A stretch of 64,000 nucleotides of DNA from Allobosea sp. Leaf344. Its GTDB lineage: Bacteria > Pseudomonadota > Alphaproteobacteria > Rhizobiales > Beijerinckiaceae. Below, piece after piece: positions 27,633 through 36,692 of this stretch. A program made the translations under genes and the position numbers. The DNA lies in NCBI RefSeq assembly GCF_001426225.1, contig NZ_LMRT01000001.1:400648-464647 (forward strand), given 5' to 3'. The notes below the pieces were generated by a model. It saw nothing but the letters and a program-made list of their open reading frames with translations, was not told where the DNA came from and ran no database searches. Position 1 is the stretch's first letter, and the number at the start of each line of letters is the position of its first letter.

Positions 27633-28720
27633 TCGACAGGATCTTCAACCTCGCCCGGCCCTTGATCCACCGGCTCGATGCGGAGACGGCGCATCGGTTG
27701 AGCGTCGCCGCGCTGGCGGCCGCGCCGCGCCTCGCGCCGGCCCCTGACGATCCGGTGCTGGCGACGCAGGCTTTTGGCCTGGCCTTCCCCAATCCGGTCG
27801 GTCTGGCCGCCGGGTTCGACAAGAATGCCGAGGCGGTGGACGGGGCGCTGGGGCTGGGCTTCGGCTTCGTCGAGGTCGGCGGGGTGACGCCGCTGCCTCA
27901 GCCGGGCAATGCGAGGCCGCGGGTGTTCAGGCTGGTCGAGGACGAGGCGGTGATCAATCGCTACGGCCTCAACAGCGACGGCATGGAGGTGGTGGCGCAG
28001 CGGCTGGCGGCGCGCCGGGCGCGGGGCGGCATCGTCGGCGTCAATCTCGGCGCCAACAAGGATTCGCGCGATCGTTCGGCCGATTACGCGACGCTGACGC
28101 GCCGGCTGGCCGGGGTGGCGGATTTCCTGACGATCAACGTTTCCTCGCCCAATACGCCCGGGCTACGCGACCTGCAGGCCGAAGCGGCGCTGGACGATCT
28201 GGTGGCGCGCGCGCTCGCCGCCCGCGACGAGGCCGCGGCTGCGGGCGGCAAACCCACGCCGATGCTGCTCAAGATCGCGCCGGATCTGAGCCTGCCGGAG
28301 CTGGACGGGATGGTGGCCGTCGCCCGTCGCCGCGGCATAGACGGCATGATCGTCGCCAATACCACGGTGGCGCGGCCGGCGAGCCTGCGCAGCGCGTCAC
28401 GCGCCGAGGCGGGCGGGCTGTCGGGCCGCCCGCTGTTCAAGCCCTCGACGCAGCTGCTGGCTCAGAGCTTCCTGCGCGTCGAGCGGCAATTCCCGCTGAT
28501 CGGCGTCGGCGGCGTCGATTCCGCGGCGGCCGCCTTCGCCAAGATCAGGGCCGGTGCCGATCTGGTCCAGTTCTATTCGGCCATGGTGTTCCACGGGCCG
28601 GGGCTCGCGAAAACCGTCAAGGCCGGGCTCGTGGACGCGGTGCGCCGCGCCGGCGTCGCGAAGCTGGCGGATCTGGTCGGGCGCGATGCCGAGGCGCTGG
28701 CCCGCGGCGAAGGCTTCTAG
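27629..28720 (+). CDS. pyrD: Dihydroorotate dehydrogenase (quinone), class 2
   Basis: This 363-residue membrane-associated flavoenzyme oxidises dihydroorotate to orotate with quinone in pyrimidine synthesis. It has the N-terminal amphipathic extension of class 2 ([25 protein letters not shown]), [15 protein letters not shown], the [14 protein letters not shown] loop with the catalytic Ser, and [28 protein letters not shown] at the FMN phosphate site. It is translationally coupled to DUF952 upstream, and its stop overlaps the convergent DUF6460 stop. Confidence 0.96.
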   Translation: MIDRIFNLARPLIHRLDAETAHRLSVAALAAAPRLAPAPDDPVLATQAFGLAFPNPVGLAAGFDKNAEAVDGALGLGFGFVEVGGVTPLPQPGNARPRVFRLVEDEAVINRYGLNSDGMEVVAQRLAARRARGGIVGVNLGANKDSRDRSADYATLTRRLAGVADFLTINVSSPNTPGLRDLQAEAALDDLVARALAARDEAAAAGGKPTPMLLKIAPDLSLPELDGMVAVARRRGIDGMIVANTTVARPASLRSASRAEAGGLSGRPLFKPSTQLLAQSFLRVERQFPLIGVGGVDSAAAAFAKIRAGADLVQFYSAMVFHGPGLAKTVKAGLVDAVRRAGVAKLADLVGRDAEALARGEGF

Positions 28721-28986
28721 CGGCGCGCGGCGAAGAGCCGGGCCAGCAGCCAGATCGGCACGACGACGAGCGCGCCGCCGATCAGCCATTGGCCGACCTC
28801 CTCGAGCGCGCCGAAGCCGAGATTGCCGAGCGAGCGCAGGAAGCGGGCTCCCGCCTCGTAGAGCCCGCGCGGCGACAGGCCGAGAAAGGCCATCGCCGCC
28901 CCGACGAGCAGCGAGATGAAGAGCAGGCGGACGAGCACGCCGAGAGGCGAGCCGCCCAGAAAGCGTTCCACCGAACCATTCGCCAT
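28717..28986 (-). CDS. DUF6460-type small membrane protein
   Basis: The protein has 89 residues with two hydrophobic helices ([20 protein letters not shown] and [19 protein letters not shown]) and the start [18 protein letters not shown] that resembles DUF6460. Function is unknown. The ATG at 28986 gives the conserved start; a longer reading to 29013 exists. It converges with pyrD and their stop codons overlap by 3 bp. Confidence 0.75.
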   Translation of the reverse strand: MANGSVERFLGGSPLGVLVRLLFISLLVGAAMAFLGLSPRGLYEAGARFLRSLGNLGFGALEEVGQWLIGGALVVVPIWLLARLFAARR

Positions 28987-29127
28987 GACCAGAATCTCCA
29001 GATGCGTGCGCACCCTTATCGCATCCGCGGGGCGAGGAAAATGCGGCGGCCCTGACGCAACCGGAGCGCGGGGCGCGGCCGGTGACGGCGAAGCGCCCCC
29101 GGCGCAGTGCGGCAGCGATCCCGCCGT

Positions 29128-29808
29128 CTAGGCCGTGGCCGATGCGCCGGTGGTCGCCCAGGCCGTGCCGGCGATCTTGGAGGCGGCGATGACCGCCTGG
29201 GTGCGGCTGTCGACGTTGAGCTTGGTCAGGATCGCCGAGACATGGGCCTTCACCGTCGCCTCGGAGACGCCGAGCTCATAGGCGATCTGCTTGTTCAGCA
29301 GCCCCTCCGACAGCATCATCAGCACGCGCACCTGCTGCGGCGTCAGCGTCGAGAGGCGCCGCACCATGTCGGTGACCTCGGCATCGGCCGGGGTGGTGAG
29401 GTCGATGCCGGGCGGCGTCCAGACACCGCCGCCGAGCACGGCGCGGATCGCCTCGCCCATCTGGGCGACGTCGGTGGTCTTCGGCAGGAAGCCGAGCGCG
29501 CCGAATTCGATGCAGCGGCGGATCACCGCCGGGTCGTCATTGGCGGAGACGACGATGACCGGCACTTCGGGATGATCGGCGCGCAGGAAGAGCAGGCCCG
29601 AAAACCCCTGGACGCCCGGCATGGTGAGGTCCAGCAGGACGAGATCGGCGTCGCTGCCACCGTCCAGAGCCTCGGTCAGCGCCTCGAGCGAGCCGACCTC
29701 GCTGACATCCGCGCCCTCCAGCGCCGTCGATACGGCCTGCCGTAGGGCACCGCGGAAGAGCGGGTGGTCGTCGGCGATCACGATCCGTGTCGAAGGCTGC
29801 CGGCTCAT
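29128..29808 (-). CDS. LuxR/NarL-type response regulator
   Basis: The protein has 226 residues. The receiver domain begins TRIVIADDHPLFRGAL with the acidic pair, has the phospho-acceptor Asp in LVLLDLTMPG near 59 and Lys in GFLPKTTD near 107. A C-terminal GerE helix-turn-helix follows (LTPQQVRVLMMLSEGLLNKQIAYELGVSEATVKAHVSAILTKL). It is divergent from the DUF4212-symporter operon, about 300 bp away, which suggests it regulates that uptake system. No kinase gene is next to it. The ATG at 29808 fits the family start. Confidence 0.92.
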   Translation of the reverse strand: MSRQPSTRIVIADDHPLFRGALRQAVSTALEGADVSEVGSLEALTEALDGGSDADLVLLDLTMPGVQGFSGLLFLRADHPEVPVIVVSANDDPAVIRRCIEFGALGFLPKTTDVAQMGEAIRAVLGGGVWTPPGIDLTTPADAEVTDMVRRLSTLTPQQVRVLMMLSEGLLNKQIAYELGVSEATVKAHVSAILTKLNVDSRTQAVIAASKIAGTAWATTGASATA

Positions 29809-30109
29809 TGTTTTCGGTCCCCGCTCGCAAGCGCCGCCACTGTGCCTCGAATCGGGCACCGGCCTCAAGGCGCACCTTGGTCAGGGGGCAGGGATACGGC
29901 ATGCGCTCGCCCAGGTAATTGTTGCAGCGCAATAAAAGCGCGAAGAGTTTTCACGGAGTTCTACGCCTTTAGTTCACATTCTTTCGACAGCGGGCTTGGC
30001 TTACCCTGCCATGGGGGCAGCTGAGTCAACGGCCAGACACGCTCGAAGGACCCGGCAACCGCCACGAGGACCAAAAGGCCCGTCAAACCGCGCTGAGGGA
30101 GCGAAATCG

Positions 30110-30367
30110 ATGAATCCGACACCTGATGACGAACATTGGAAGAGAACCAGCCGCCTCATGCTGACCATGATGGGGCTGTGGTTCTTCTTCGGCTACGTGA
30201 TCCACGCCTTCGTCGTTCCGCTGAACGCGATCAAGATCTTCGGCTTTCCGCTCGGCTTCTACATGGCCGCGCAGGGTTCGCTGATCGTCTTCGTGGCGAT
30301 GCTGTTCTGGTTCGCCAAGGCGCAGGACAGGATCGACCGCGACGCCGGCTTCGCTGAAGACGAATGA
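30110..30367 (+). CDS. DUF4212 small subunit of sodium:solute symporter
   Basis: The 85-residue protein has two transmembrane helices and the DUF4212 core WKRTSRLMLTMMGLWFFFGYVIHAF. It is the small partner of large symporters of the VC_2705 type and is found directly upstream of them, as here (16 bp gap). Its role in transport is not known in detail. The 240 bp upstream region is shared with the divergent response regulator and should hold both promoters; no clear consensus element was found. Confidence 0.92.
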   Translation: MNPTPDDEHWKRTSRLMLTMMGLWFFFGYVIHAFVVPLNAIKIFGFPLGFYMAAQGSLIVFVAMLFWFAKAQDRIDRDAGFAEDE

Positions 30368-30383
30368 GCGGGGGCATCGCATC

Positions 30384-32369
30384 ATGACAACGCAAGTGCA
30401 ATCGAGCGGCGGTGACTTCACCTCCAATCTCGGCAGGATCTACGGGATCTACACCGGGGGCTTCGCCGCCTTCGTCATCCTCATCGCCATTCTGGAGAAG
30501 GTCGGGGTTCCCAACCAGATCCTCGGCTACATGTTCGTCGGCTTCACCATTCTGGTCTACGCCTTCATCGGCATCGTCTCGCGCACCGTCCAGGTGTCGG
30601 AGTATTATGTCGCCGGCCGCAAGGTCCCGGCCTTCTACAACGGCATGGCGACGGGCGCGGACTGGATGTCCGGCGCCTCCTTCGTCGGCATGGCCGGCTC
30701 GCTCTTCCTGCTGGGCTATGACGGTCTCGCCTTCGTGCTCGGCTGGACCGGCGGCTATGTGCTGGTCGCGGTGCTGGTCGCGCCGTTCCTGCGGAAATTC
30801 GGCGCCTATACCGTGCCGGACTTTCTGGCGGCCCGCTATGGCGGCAACACGGCGCGCATGCTCGGCGTCATGGTGCTGCTGGCCTGCTCCTTCACCTATG
30901 TGGTGGCGCAGATCTTCGCGACCGGCCTGATCGCCCAGCGCTTCCTCGGCATGGACTTCGTCGTCGCGGTCTATGTCGGCCTGTTCGGCATCCTGGTCTG
31001 CTCGATGCTGGGCGGCATGCGCGCCGTGACCTGGACGCAGGTGGCCCAGTACATCGTGCTGATCGTCGCCTATCTGATCCCGGTGATCATCCTCTCCGCC
31101 CAGAAATACGGGCTGCCGCTTCCGCAGCTGACCTATGGCGCGGCCATCGCGGAGATCACCGCGTTGGAACAGGGCTTCGTCGCCAAGGGTCTCGCCACCG
31201 AGGCGGTGATGACGGCGAAGTCGCATGTGCAGCCCTTCACCTCCTACAGCCCGGCGAATTACTTCGCCCTGATCCTGTGCCTGATGGTCGGCACGGCCTC
31301 GCTGCCGCACGTCCTGATGCGCTACTTCACCACCCCCTCGGTGCGTGACGCGCGCATGTCGGTGGCCTGGTCGCTGCTCTTCATCTTCCTGCTCTACTTC
31401 ACCGCCCCGGCCTATGCGGCGTTCTCCAAGCTCGAGGTCTATTCGACCCTGATCGGCCGGAACATCGCGGATATGCCGGCCTGGGTCTTCACCTATGGCA
31501 AGCTCGGGCTGGTGACGATCTGCGGCAAGGCCGCCGACAGCGTCGCCACCATCACCGCCGCCTGCTCGGCACTCGCCGGCCATACCGGCGTGCTGCGCCT
31601 GCAGGATTTCGGCATCAACACCGACGTGGTCGTCCTCTCCACGCCGGAAATCGCGGGCCTGCCCTATGTCATCGCCGGCCTCGTCGCCGCCGGTGGCCTC
31701 GCGGCCGCGCTCTCGACCGCCGACGGGCTGCTGCTCGCCATCGCCAACGCGCTCTCGCACGACATCTACTACAAGGTGATCGATCCGAAGGCGCCTGCGG
31801 CACGCCGCCTCGTCATCTCGCGCATCCTGCTTGTGCTCGTGGCGCTGGCGGCGGCGTGGACGGCCTCGAAACGTCCCGCCGACATCCTGGCCATGGTGTC
31901 CTGGGCGTTCTCGCTGGCGGCCGCGGGGCTCTTCCCGGCGCTGGTGCTGGGCATCTGGGACAAGCGCACGAACCGGGCCGGTGCCATCGCCGGCATCATC
32001 GCCGGCTTCGGCGTGACCCTGTTCTACCTCGTCGTGACCCGCTACTTCCCGGGCTTCGGCGTGAGCTATGCCGGGATGTCCTCGCTGCTCAACCCGGTCA
32101 CCAACGCGCCGCTGGTCGATCTCGCCAAGGCGATGGCCGCGCCCAACGCCATGGAAGGCTGGGTGGCCGGCACCCACCCGCTCGCCTCCAAGGTGGGCTG
32201 GTTCAACATCAACAACATCTCCTCGGCGATCTTCGGCCTGCCGATCGGGTTCGCGGTGATGTTCATCGTGTCGCGCATGACGACGGCGCCGTCCAAGGAG
32301 CTGCAGGACTTCGTCGATTCCTGCCGGCGTCCGCGTGGCGGCACCCTGATGGAAGAGAAGACCGCCTGA
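30384..32369 (+). CDS. Sodium:solute symporter, large subunit (acetate/organic acid type)
   Basis: This 661-residue inner-membrane transporter of the SSS family has about 13 hydrophobic helices. Family blocks include EYYVAGRKVPAFYNGMATGADWMSGASFVGMAG, GWTGGYVLVAVLVAPFLRKFGAYTVPDFLAARYG and LPHVLMRYFTTPSVRDARMS, as in ActP-like acetate permeases. A long loop at about residues 250-285 is usual for the DUF4212-associated group. The substrate is probably acetate or another small carboxylate, which is inference from family. It forms an operon with DUF4212 and perhaps the two small membrane genes downstream. Confidence 0.92.
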   Translation: MTTQVQSSGGDFTSNLGRIYGIYTGGFAAFVILIAILEKVGVPNQILGYMFVGFTILVYAFIGIVSRTVQVSEYYVAGRKVPAFYNGMATGADWMSGASFVGMAGSLFLLGYDGLAFVLGWTGGYVLVAVLVAPFLRKFGAYTVPDFLAARYGGNTARMLGVMVLLACSFTYVVAQIFATGLIAQRFLGMDFVVAVYVGLFGILVCSMLGGMRAVTWTQVAQYIVLIVAYLIPVIILSAQKYGLPLPQLTYGAAIAEITALEQGFVAKGLATEAVMTAKSHVQPFTSYSPANYFALILCLMVGTASLPHVLMRYFTTPSVRDARMSVAWSLLFIFLLYFTAPAYAAFSKLEVYSTLIGRNIADMPAWVFTYGKLGLVTICGKAADSVATITAACSALAGHTGVLRLQDFGINTDVVVLSTPEIAGLPYVIAGLVAAGGLAAALSTADGLLLAIANALSHDIYYKVIDPKAPAARRLVISRILLVLVALAAAWTASKRPADILAMVSWAFSLAAAGLFPALVLGIWDKRTNRAGAIAGIIAGFGVTLFYLVVTRYFPGFGVSYAGMSSLLNPVTNAPLVDLAKAMAAPNAMEGWVAGTHPLASKVGWFNINNISSAIFGLPIGFAVMFIVSRMTTAPSKELQDFVDSCRRPRGGTLMEEKTA

Positions 32370-32481
32370 TCGCGGCCTGATCCGATCCTCGCAGCGAGGG
32401 GGCGGGACTTGCGTCCTGCCCCTTCGTCATTCACACCCGGCGGCGCAAGGCCGCACCTCATCCGCCTTCGGAGATTCGCGC

Positions 32482-32793
32482 GTGGCTCAGGAAGCCGGAT
32501 TCTGGCTCTACCATATCCCCAACCTCATGATGGCGGCGGCGATCTACACGCTGCTCGGCCGCTACATCCTGTCCCTGCTGTTCCCGCCCGACAGCGACAA
32601 GGTCGTCTGGCGCGTGTTCAAGCAGATCACCGACCCGATCCTGCACGGCGTACGCCTGGTGACGCCGGCCATCGTGCCGCCGCCGCTGCTCAACCTGTTC
32701 GCGATCATCTGGCTGCTGCTGCTGCGGGTCGCCTTCTATTTCCTCATCCGTTCCCTCGGCCTGTTGCCGATCGTGCCTGGAGTGGCGCCATGA
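32482..32793 (+). CDS. YggT-like small membrane protein
   Basis: The protein is 103 residues from a GTG start, with two main hydrophobic segments (MMAAAIYTLLGRYILSLLF and LNLFAIIWLLLLRVAFYFLI) and a WRVFKQITDPILHGVRLVTPAIVP linker. This resembles the YggT repeat (ITDPILxPxR) of integral membrane proteins. It begins 112 bp after the symporter stop and overlaps the next gene by ATGA. Function is unknown; co-location with the symporter suggests an accessory role. Confidence 0.72.
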   Translation: MAQEAGFWLYHIPNLMMAAAIYTLLGRYILSLLFPPDSDKVVWRVFKQITDPILHGVRLVTPAIVPPPLLNLFAIIWLLLLRVAFYFLIRSLGLLPIVPGVAP

Positions 32794-33131
32794 GCGACGA
32801 GCGCGAAACCCTGATCCGCCAGGACGGGCTGCTGATCGGCATCGCCGGCGCCTCGCTCCTGTCCGGCATGCATTTCTCGCCCTTCTTCGATCCGGCCTTC
32901 GTGATCGTGAAGTTCCTGATCGCGCCGACCTTCTACATCTCCTCGCCGCTCCTGCTGTTCTACTTCACCTCGCTCCTGGTCTCGCTCTCCTGCCTGATCG
33001 TCGCCGGCGCGGGCGCCGCGATCTTCGAGAGGGTCACCGGACGCACGCAGAGCGACGCGACCTCGCTCGGGGTCTGGCTCGGGCTGCTGCTGGTGTTGGC
33101 CATCCCGGTCTTCGTCGGCATGGCGCGGTAG
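32790..33131 (+). CDS. Small membrane protein of the symporter operon
   Basis: This protein has 113 residues with about three hydrophobic helices (LLIGIAGASLLSG, YFTSLLVSLSCLIVAGAGAAIF and LGVWLGLLLVLAIPVFVGMA). I do not recognise a family. The ATG overlaps the stop of the YggT-like gene, so the two are translated together. It ends the run of genes that begins with DUF4212. Confidence 0.7.
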   Translation: MSDERETLIRQDGLLIGIAGASLLSGMHFSPFFDPAFVIVKFLIAPTFYISSPLLLFYFTSLLVSLSCLIVAGAGAAIFERVTGRTQSDATSLGVWLGLLLVLAIPVFVGMAR

Positions 33132-33207
33132 GGCCGCTCACGAAACGGTGATTTAGCGGCGCTCGCGGCGCCGGGACATTTTGGGCTCGTTGCTGGTTGC
33201 AAGGTCC

Positions 33208-33594
33208 ATGTCGAACGATTCCCACCGCCGCCTCCGGCTGCTCGCCGAGATTTCGACAGCCCGCGGCTGCGGATTCGCCGGGCTGGCGACGCTGTGCCTG
33301 ATGATCGGGCTCTCGGCCAATCTCGCGGCGACGCTGAAGGCCGGGGGCTATAGTGCCCTGCTGGTGATGAGCGTGCTGCTGCTGATGGCGCAGCGCGCGC
33401 CGAGCAAGCCCTTCCGCCGCACGGAGGTCTGGCTGATGCTGGACGAGGCGGAGCGCCCGCCCGAGCCGCTGGCGCAGCGCATGCTGGCCGCGGTCCGGCG
33501 CGCCGTGTTCCTGCGCTTCGCCTGCTATCACGCCTTTGCGGCGGCGCTGCTTTTGGCCGGCTCCTTCGCCGCCAGCATTCCCGGCCGCGTCTGA
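33208..33594 (+). CDS. Hypothetical membrane protein
   Basis: The protein is 128 residues from the ATG at 33208. Two hydrophobic segments (GFAGLATLCLMIGLSANLAATL and YSALLVMSVLLLMAQ) are near residues 25-65 and one is near the C-terminus (AFAAALLLAGSFAASI). Between them is a polar stretch with LMLDEAERPPEPLAQRML. No family is recognised. It converges with the next gene; the stops abut at 33594/33595. Confidence 0.65.
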   Translation: MSNDSHRRLRLLAEISTARGCGFAGLATLCLMIGLSANLAATLKAGGYSALLVMSVLLLMAQRAPSKPFRRTEVWLMLDEAERPPEPLAQRMLAAVRRAVFLRFACYHAFAAALLLAGSFAASIPGRV

Positions 33595-33906
33595 TCAGCC
33601 CGCGCGGCGCGCGGCGCCGAGACGACCGAGACCCCTGAACGCCAGCCAGAGCAACGGCACCAGGCTGCCGAGGCCGAGCGTCGCCACGATCAGCAGCAGC
33701 GCCAGCGGGCGCGACGGCTCGAAGCGCCAGATCAGGATGCCCGACACCAGGAAGGCGCAATACAGATCGATCAGCGTGACGACGCCCCAGGGGTCGTTGG
33801 TGATCTTCGAGAAGCTCGCGCTGAAAGAGGCCGTCGCGCCGGCCCAGACAATGGCCAGAGCGAGGAGCGCGGCGGCGGCGAGACAGGCCAGGCGGATCGG
33901 GGTCAT
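33595..33906 (-). CDS. Small membrane protein (DUF1475-like)
   Basis: The protein has 103 residues with three hydrophobic helices. The block DPWGVVTLIDLYCAFLVSGILIWRFEPSRP resembles the conserved core of small membrane proteins assigned to DUF1475, but this assignment is tentative. It is 20 bp upstream of the ligase gene on the same strand, so it could be the last gene read before, or independent of, the repair genes. Confidence 0.65.
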   Translation of the reverse strand: MTPIRLACLAAAALLALAIVWAGATASFSASFSKITNDPWGVVTLIDLYCAFLVSGILIWRFEPSRPLALLLIVATLGLGSLVPLLWLAFRGLGRLGAARRAG

Positions 33907-33926
33907 GAAACAATCCTCGACGGAGA

Positions 33927-35600
33927 TCAGGCGCCCGAAGCGGGCAGGAGCTGTTCGAGCGCGGCAATGCGGTCCGCCTCCGCGGGCGGCTTGTCCCAGC
34001 GGATGCGGTTGATCCGGGGGAACCGCATCGCGACGCCCGATTTATGGCGGGTGGAGCGCTGCAGCCCCTCGAAGGCCACCTCGAAGACCAGGCCGCTGTC
34101 GCGGCTGTGCCGCACCTCCCGGACCGGGCCGAAACGGTTCAGCGTATGCTTGCGGACATAGCGGTCGAGCTCGACCAGCTCCTCGTCCGTGAAGCCGAAA
34201 TAGGCCTTGCCGACCGGCACCAGCTCCTCCCCGGCCTCCCCTTCGCGCCAGACACCGAAAGTGAAGTCGGAGTAGAAGGAGGAGCGCTTGCCATGCCCGC
34301 GCTGGGCGTACATCAGTACGCAATCGACGAGGCGGGCCTCGCGTTTCCATTTCCACCAATAGCCTTTCGGCCGGCCGGGCAGATAGGGCGCGTCGCGGCG
34401 CTTGATCATGCAGCCCTCGACCGCCTCGGCATCGGCGCCCGCGCCCGCCGCGGCCGGGTCGGCACGGGCGGCGGCGAGCTCGTCCCAGCTGGCGAAGGGG
34501 ATGGTCGGCGAGAGGTCGAAACGTCCAGGCCCCAACCTCTCCAGGAAGGCGGTGAGGCGCTGGCGGCGCTCTTCCAGCGGCAGCCCGCGAATATCCTCCT
34601 CCCCATCGACCAGCAGGTCGTAGACGCGGATATGGGCGGGATGCTCGGCCAGCATCTTCGCGGTCACCGTCTTGCGGTTGAGGCGCTGCTGCAAGGTGTT
34701 GAAGCTCTGCACCGTCTCTTCGCGCATCACCAGCAATTCGCCGTCGAGCGCGCCGTCCTGCGTCAAGGCCTCGACCAGATCGGGGAAGGCCGGGCCGATA
34801 TCCTCGCCGGTGCGCGAATAGAGCCGGGTGACGCGGCGGCCGTCTGCGTCGCAGCCGCTGACGGCCTGGACGCGGATGCCGTCCCATTTCCATTCCGCGG
34901 TGCAGGCGGCGGGATCGAGCTTCTCGAAATCGCCGTCCTCGATCGGGTGCGACAGCATCACCGGCCGGAAGGGCGCGGGGTCGGTCGCCTCGGGACGCGG
35001 GCCGCGGCCCTCCAGCCAGGCAAAGAGCGCGACATAGGGCGGCTCCAGCCCATGCCAGACATGCTCGACCTCGTCGGCCGGGACGCCGCCCAGGCTCGCG
35101 GCCGCCGTCTTGGCGAGACGGGCGGAGACGCCGATGCGCAGGCTGCCGGTGATCAGCTTCAGCAGCGCCCAGCGGCCGGTCTCGTCGAGCAGGTCGAGCC
35201 AGGACGCGACGAGGCGCGGCAATTCGCTGCGGCCGGCATTGTGCAGGCCATGCACCACCTCCGGCAGGGTCAGCGGCGGGCGGTTGTGCCCGGGCGTTGC
35301 CGTCTCCCCGGCCGCCTCCGGCGCCTGGCCGTCGCCCCACATCAGCGCCACCGTCTCCGAGAGATCGCCGACATAATCATACGACAGCGCGAACAGGACC
35401 GGGTCGGTGCGTTCGGCGATCAGGGAGCGGATCAGCGCCGGCTTCGCGTTGCGGAAGACGAGGCCGCCGGTCATCGCGGCGAGCGCCAGGCCGCGGTCGG
35501 GATCCGGCGTGCTGCGCAGATAATCCGCGATCAGCGCCAGCTTGGCGTTGCGGCGCGGCTCATAGGCGAGGCGGTCGAGCAGCCAGGCGAAGCGGTTCAT
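33927..35600 (-). CDS. ATP-dependent DNA ligase (ligase-associated repair cluster)
   Basis: This 557-residue ligase has an N-terminal DNA-binding domain (LKLITGSLRIGVSARLAKTA) and the adenylation lysine in EWKWDGIRVQ near residue 237, the KxDG motif. Later nucleotidyltransferase motifs GELLVMRE and EGCMIKRRDAPY and a C-terminal OB-fold complete it. Ligases of this type are not LigD and lack polymerase and phosphoesterase parts. The ATG overlaps the stop of the upstream exonuclease gene, and the two act in the same predicted DNA-damage response together with the helicase and PdeM nearby. Confidence 0.93.
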   Translation of the reverse strand: MNRFAWLLDRLAYEPRRNAKLALIADYLRSTPDPDRGLALAAMTGGLVFRNAKPALIRSLIAERTDPVLFALSYDYVGDLSETVALMWGDGQAPEAAGETATPGHNRPPLTLPEVVHGLHNAGRSELPRLVASWLDLLDETGRWALLKLITGSLRIGVSARLAKTAAASLGGVPADEVEHVWHGLEPPYVALFAWLEGRGPRPEATDPAPFRPVMLSHPIEDGDFEKLDPAACTAEWKWDGIRVQAVSGCDADGRRVTRLYSRTGEDIGPAFPDLVEALTQDGALDGELLVMREETVQSFNTLQQRLNRKTVTAKMLAEHPAHIRVYDLLVDGEEDIRGLPLEERRQRLTAFLERLGPGRFDLSPTIPFASWDELAAARADPAAAGAGADAEAVEGCMIKRRDAPYLPGRPKGYWWKWKREARLVDCVLMYAQRGHGKRSSFYSDFTFGVWREGEAGEELVPVGKAYFGFTDEELVELDRYVRKHTLNRFGPVREVRHSRDSGLVFEVAFEGLQRSTRHKSGVAMRFPRINRIRWDKPPAEADRIAALEQLLPASGA

Positions 35601-36655
35601 GACACGGCCTCGGCCCGCGCCGGCTCGCCGCCCGGCAGGTCCGGCTCCGCCTCGCCCTCGTCGCCATAGCCGACGAGATGCAGCGGCTTGGCCTTGAGCC
35701 CGATCGTGCCGCACCAATGCGCCAGCGCGTCGGCTTCGCCATGGGTGATCCAGATCTCGCCCGCCCCCACCTCCCGGATCGTCGCCTGGAGATCGGCCCA
35801 ATCGGCATGGTCGGAGATGATCAGCGGCAGTTCGACACCCTTCTGGCGCGCCCTGGCGCGCACCCGCATCCAGCCGGAAGCGAAAGCGGTGACCGGATCG
35901 GGAAATTTCCGGGCCCAGAGATCCTGGATGGCGCTGGGCGGGCAGATCACGATCTCGCCGCCCAGTGTCTTGCGTTCGGCCGCGACGACCTTGCGGGTCT
36001 CGCCCAGGGAGACGCCTTCCTCGCGATAGAAATCCGTCAGCTTCTCCATGGCGCCGTGCAGATAAAGCGGGCGGTCATAGCCACCCTCCCGGATCAGGGC
36101 CATGACGCGCTGCGCCTTGCCCAGGGAATAGGCGCCGACGATATGCGTCCGCTCCGGGAACAGCCTGACCGATTCCAGCAATTTGGCGACTTCGGCATGC
36201 GCCGGCGGGTGGCGAAACACGGGCAGCCCGAAAGTCGCCTCGGTGATGAAGACGTCGCAGGGCACCGGCTCGAAACCGGCGCAGGTCGGATCGCGCTCGC
36301 GCTTGTAGTCGCCGGAGACGACGATCCGCAGCCCGCGCCACTCCACCACGATCTGGGCCGAGCCGAGGACGTGGCCGGCGGGAACGAAGCGGATCGTGAC
36401 ATCGCCGATGCGCGTCGTCTCGCCCGGCACCGCGACCTGCCGCGATCCGGTGAAGGCCTCGCCATAGCGCAGCGCCATGATCGCCAGCGTCTCCCGCGTC
36501 GCCAGGACGGAGCCGTGACCGGCGCGGGCATGGTCGGAATGCCCATGGGTGATCAGCGCCCGCGGCACTGGCCGGACGGGATCGATATGGATGTCGGCCG
36601 GCGGGCAGAACAGGCCGGCCGGCGTCGGGATCAGCAATTCGGACGGACGCATCAT
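35597..36655 (-). CDS. Ligase-associated DNA exonuclease (metallo-beta-lactamase fold)
   Basis: This 352-residue protein has the metal-binding ITHGHSDHAR (HxHxDH) near residue 35, then VPAGHVLGSAQIVVEW, VVSGDYKRERDP and a late ISDHADWADL, matching the Snm1/beta-CASP-like nucleases linked to ATP-dependent ligases. It probably trims DNA ends for the ligase. The start at 36655 (or 36652) gives the family opening RPSELLIPTPAGLFCPPADIHIDP. It is divergent from the methyltransferase with only 37 bp between starts. Confidence 0.92.
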   Translation of the reverse strand: MMRPSELLIPTPAGLFCPPADIHIDPVRPVPRALITHGHSDHARAGHGSVLATRETLAIMALRYGEAFTGSRQVAVPGETTRIGDVTIRFVPAGHVLGSAQIVVEWRGLRIVVSGDYKRERDPTCAGFEPVPCDVFITEATFGLPVFRHPPAHAEVAKLLESVRLFPERTHIVGAYSLGKAQRVMALIREGGYDRPLYLHGAMEKLTDFYREEGVSLGETRKVVAAERKTLGGEIVICPPSAIQDLWARKFPDPVTAFASGWMRVRARARQKGVELPLIISDHADWADLQATIREVGAGEIWITHGEADALAHWCGTIGLKAKPLHLVGYGDEGEAEPDLPGGEPARAEAVS

Positions 36656-36692
36656 CTGGCCAGCACCATCCTGCTCAGATAGACCGGCCGGG

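Noticed and set aside
30000-30030. Sigma-54 promoter upstream of the DUF4212 gene
   Set aside because: GGC and TGC elements are present but the spacing between GG and GC is 8 instead of 10 bases.
30231-32177. 648-codon open frame antisense to the symporter
   Set aside because: Shadow reading with no domain; the symporter on the other strand has all family blocks.
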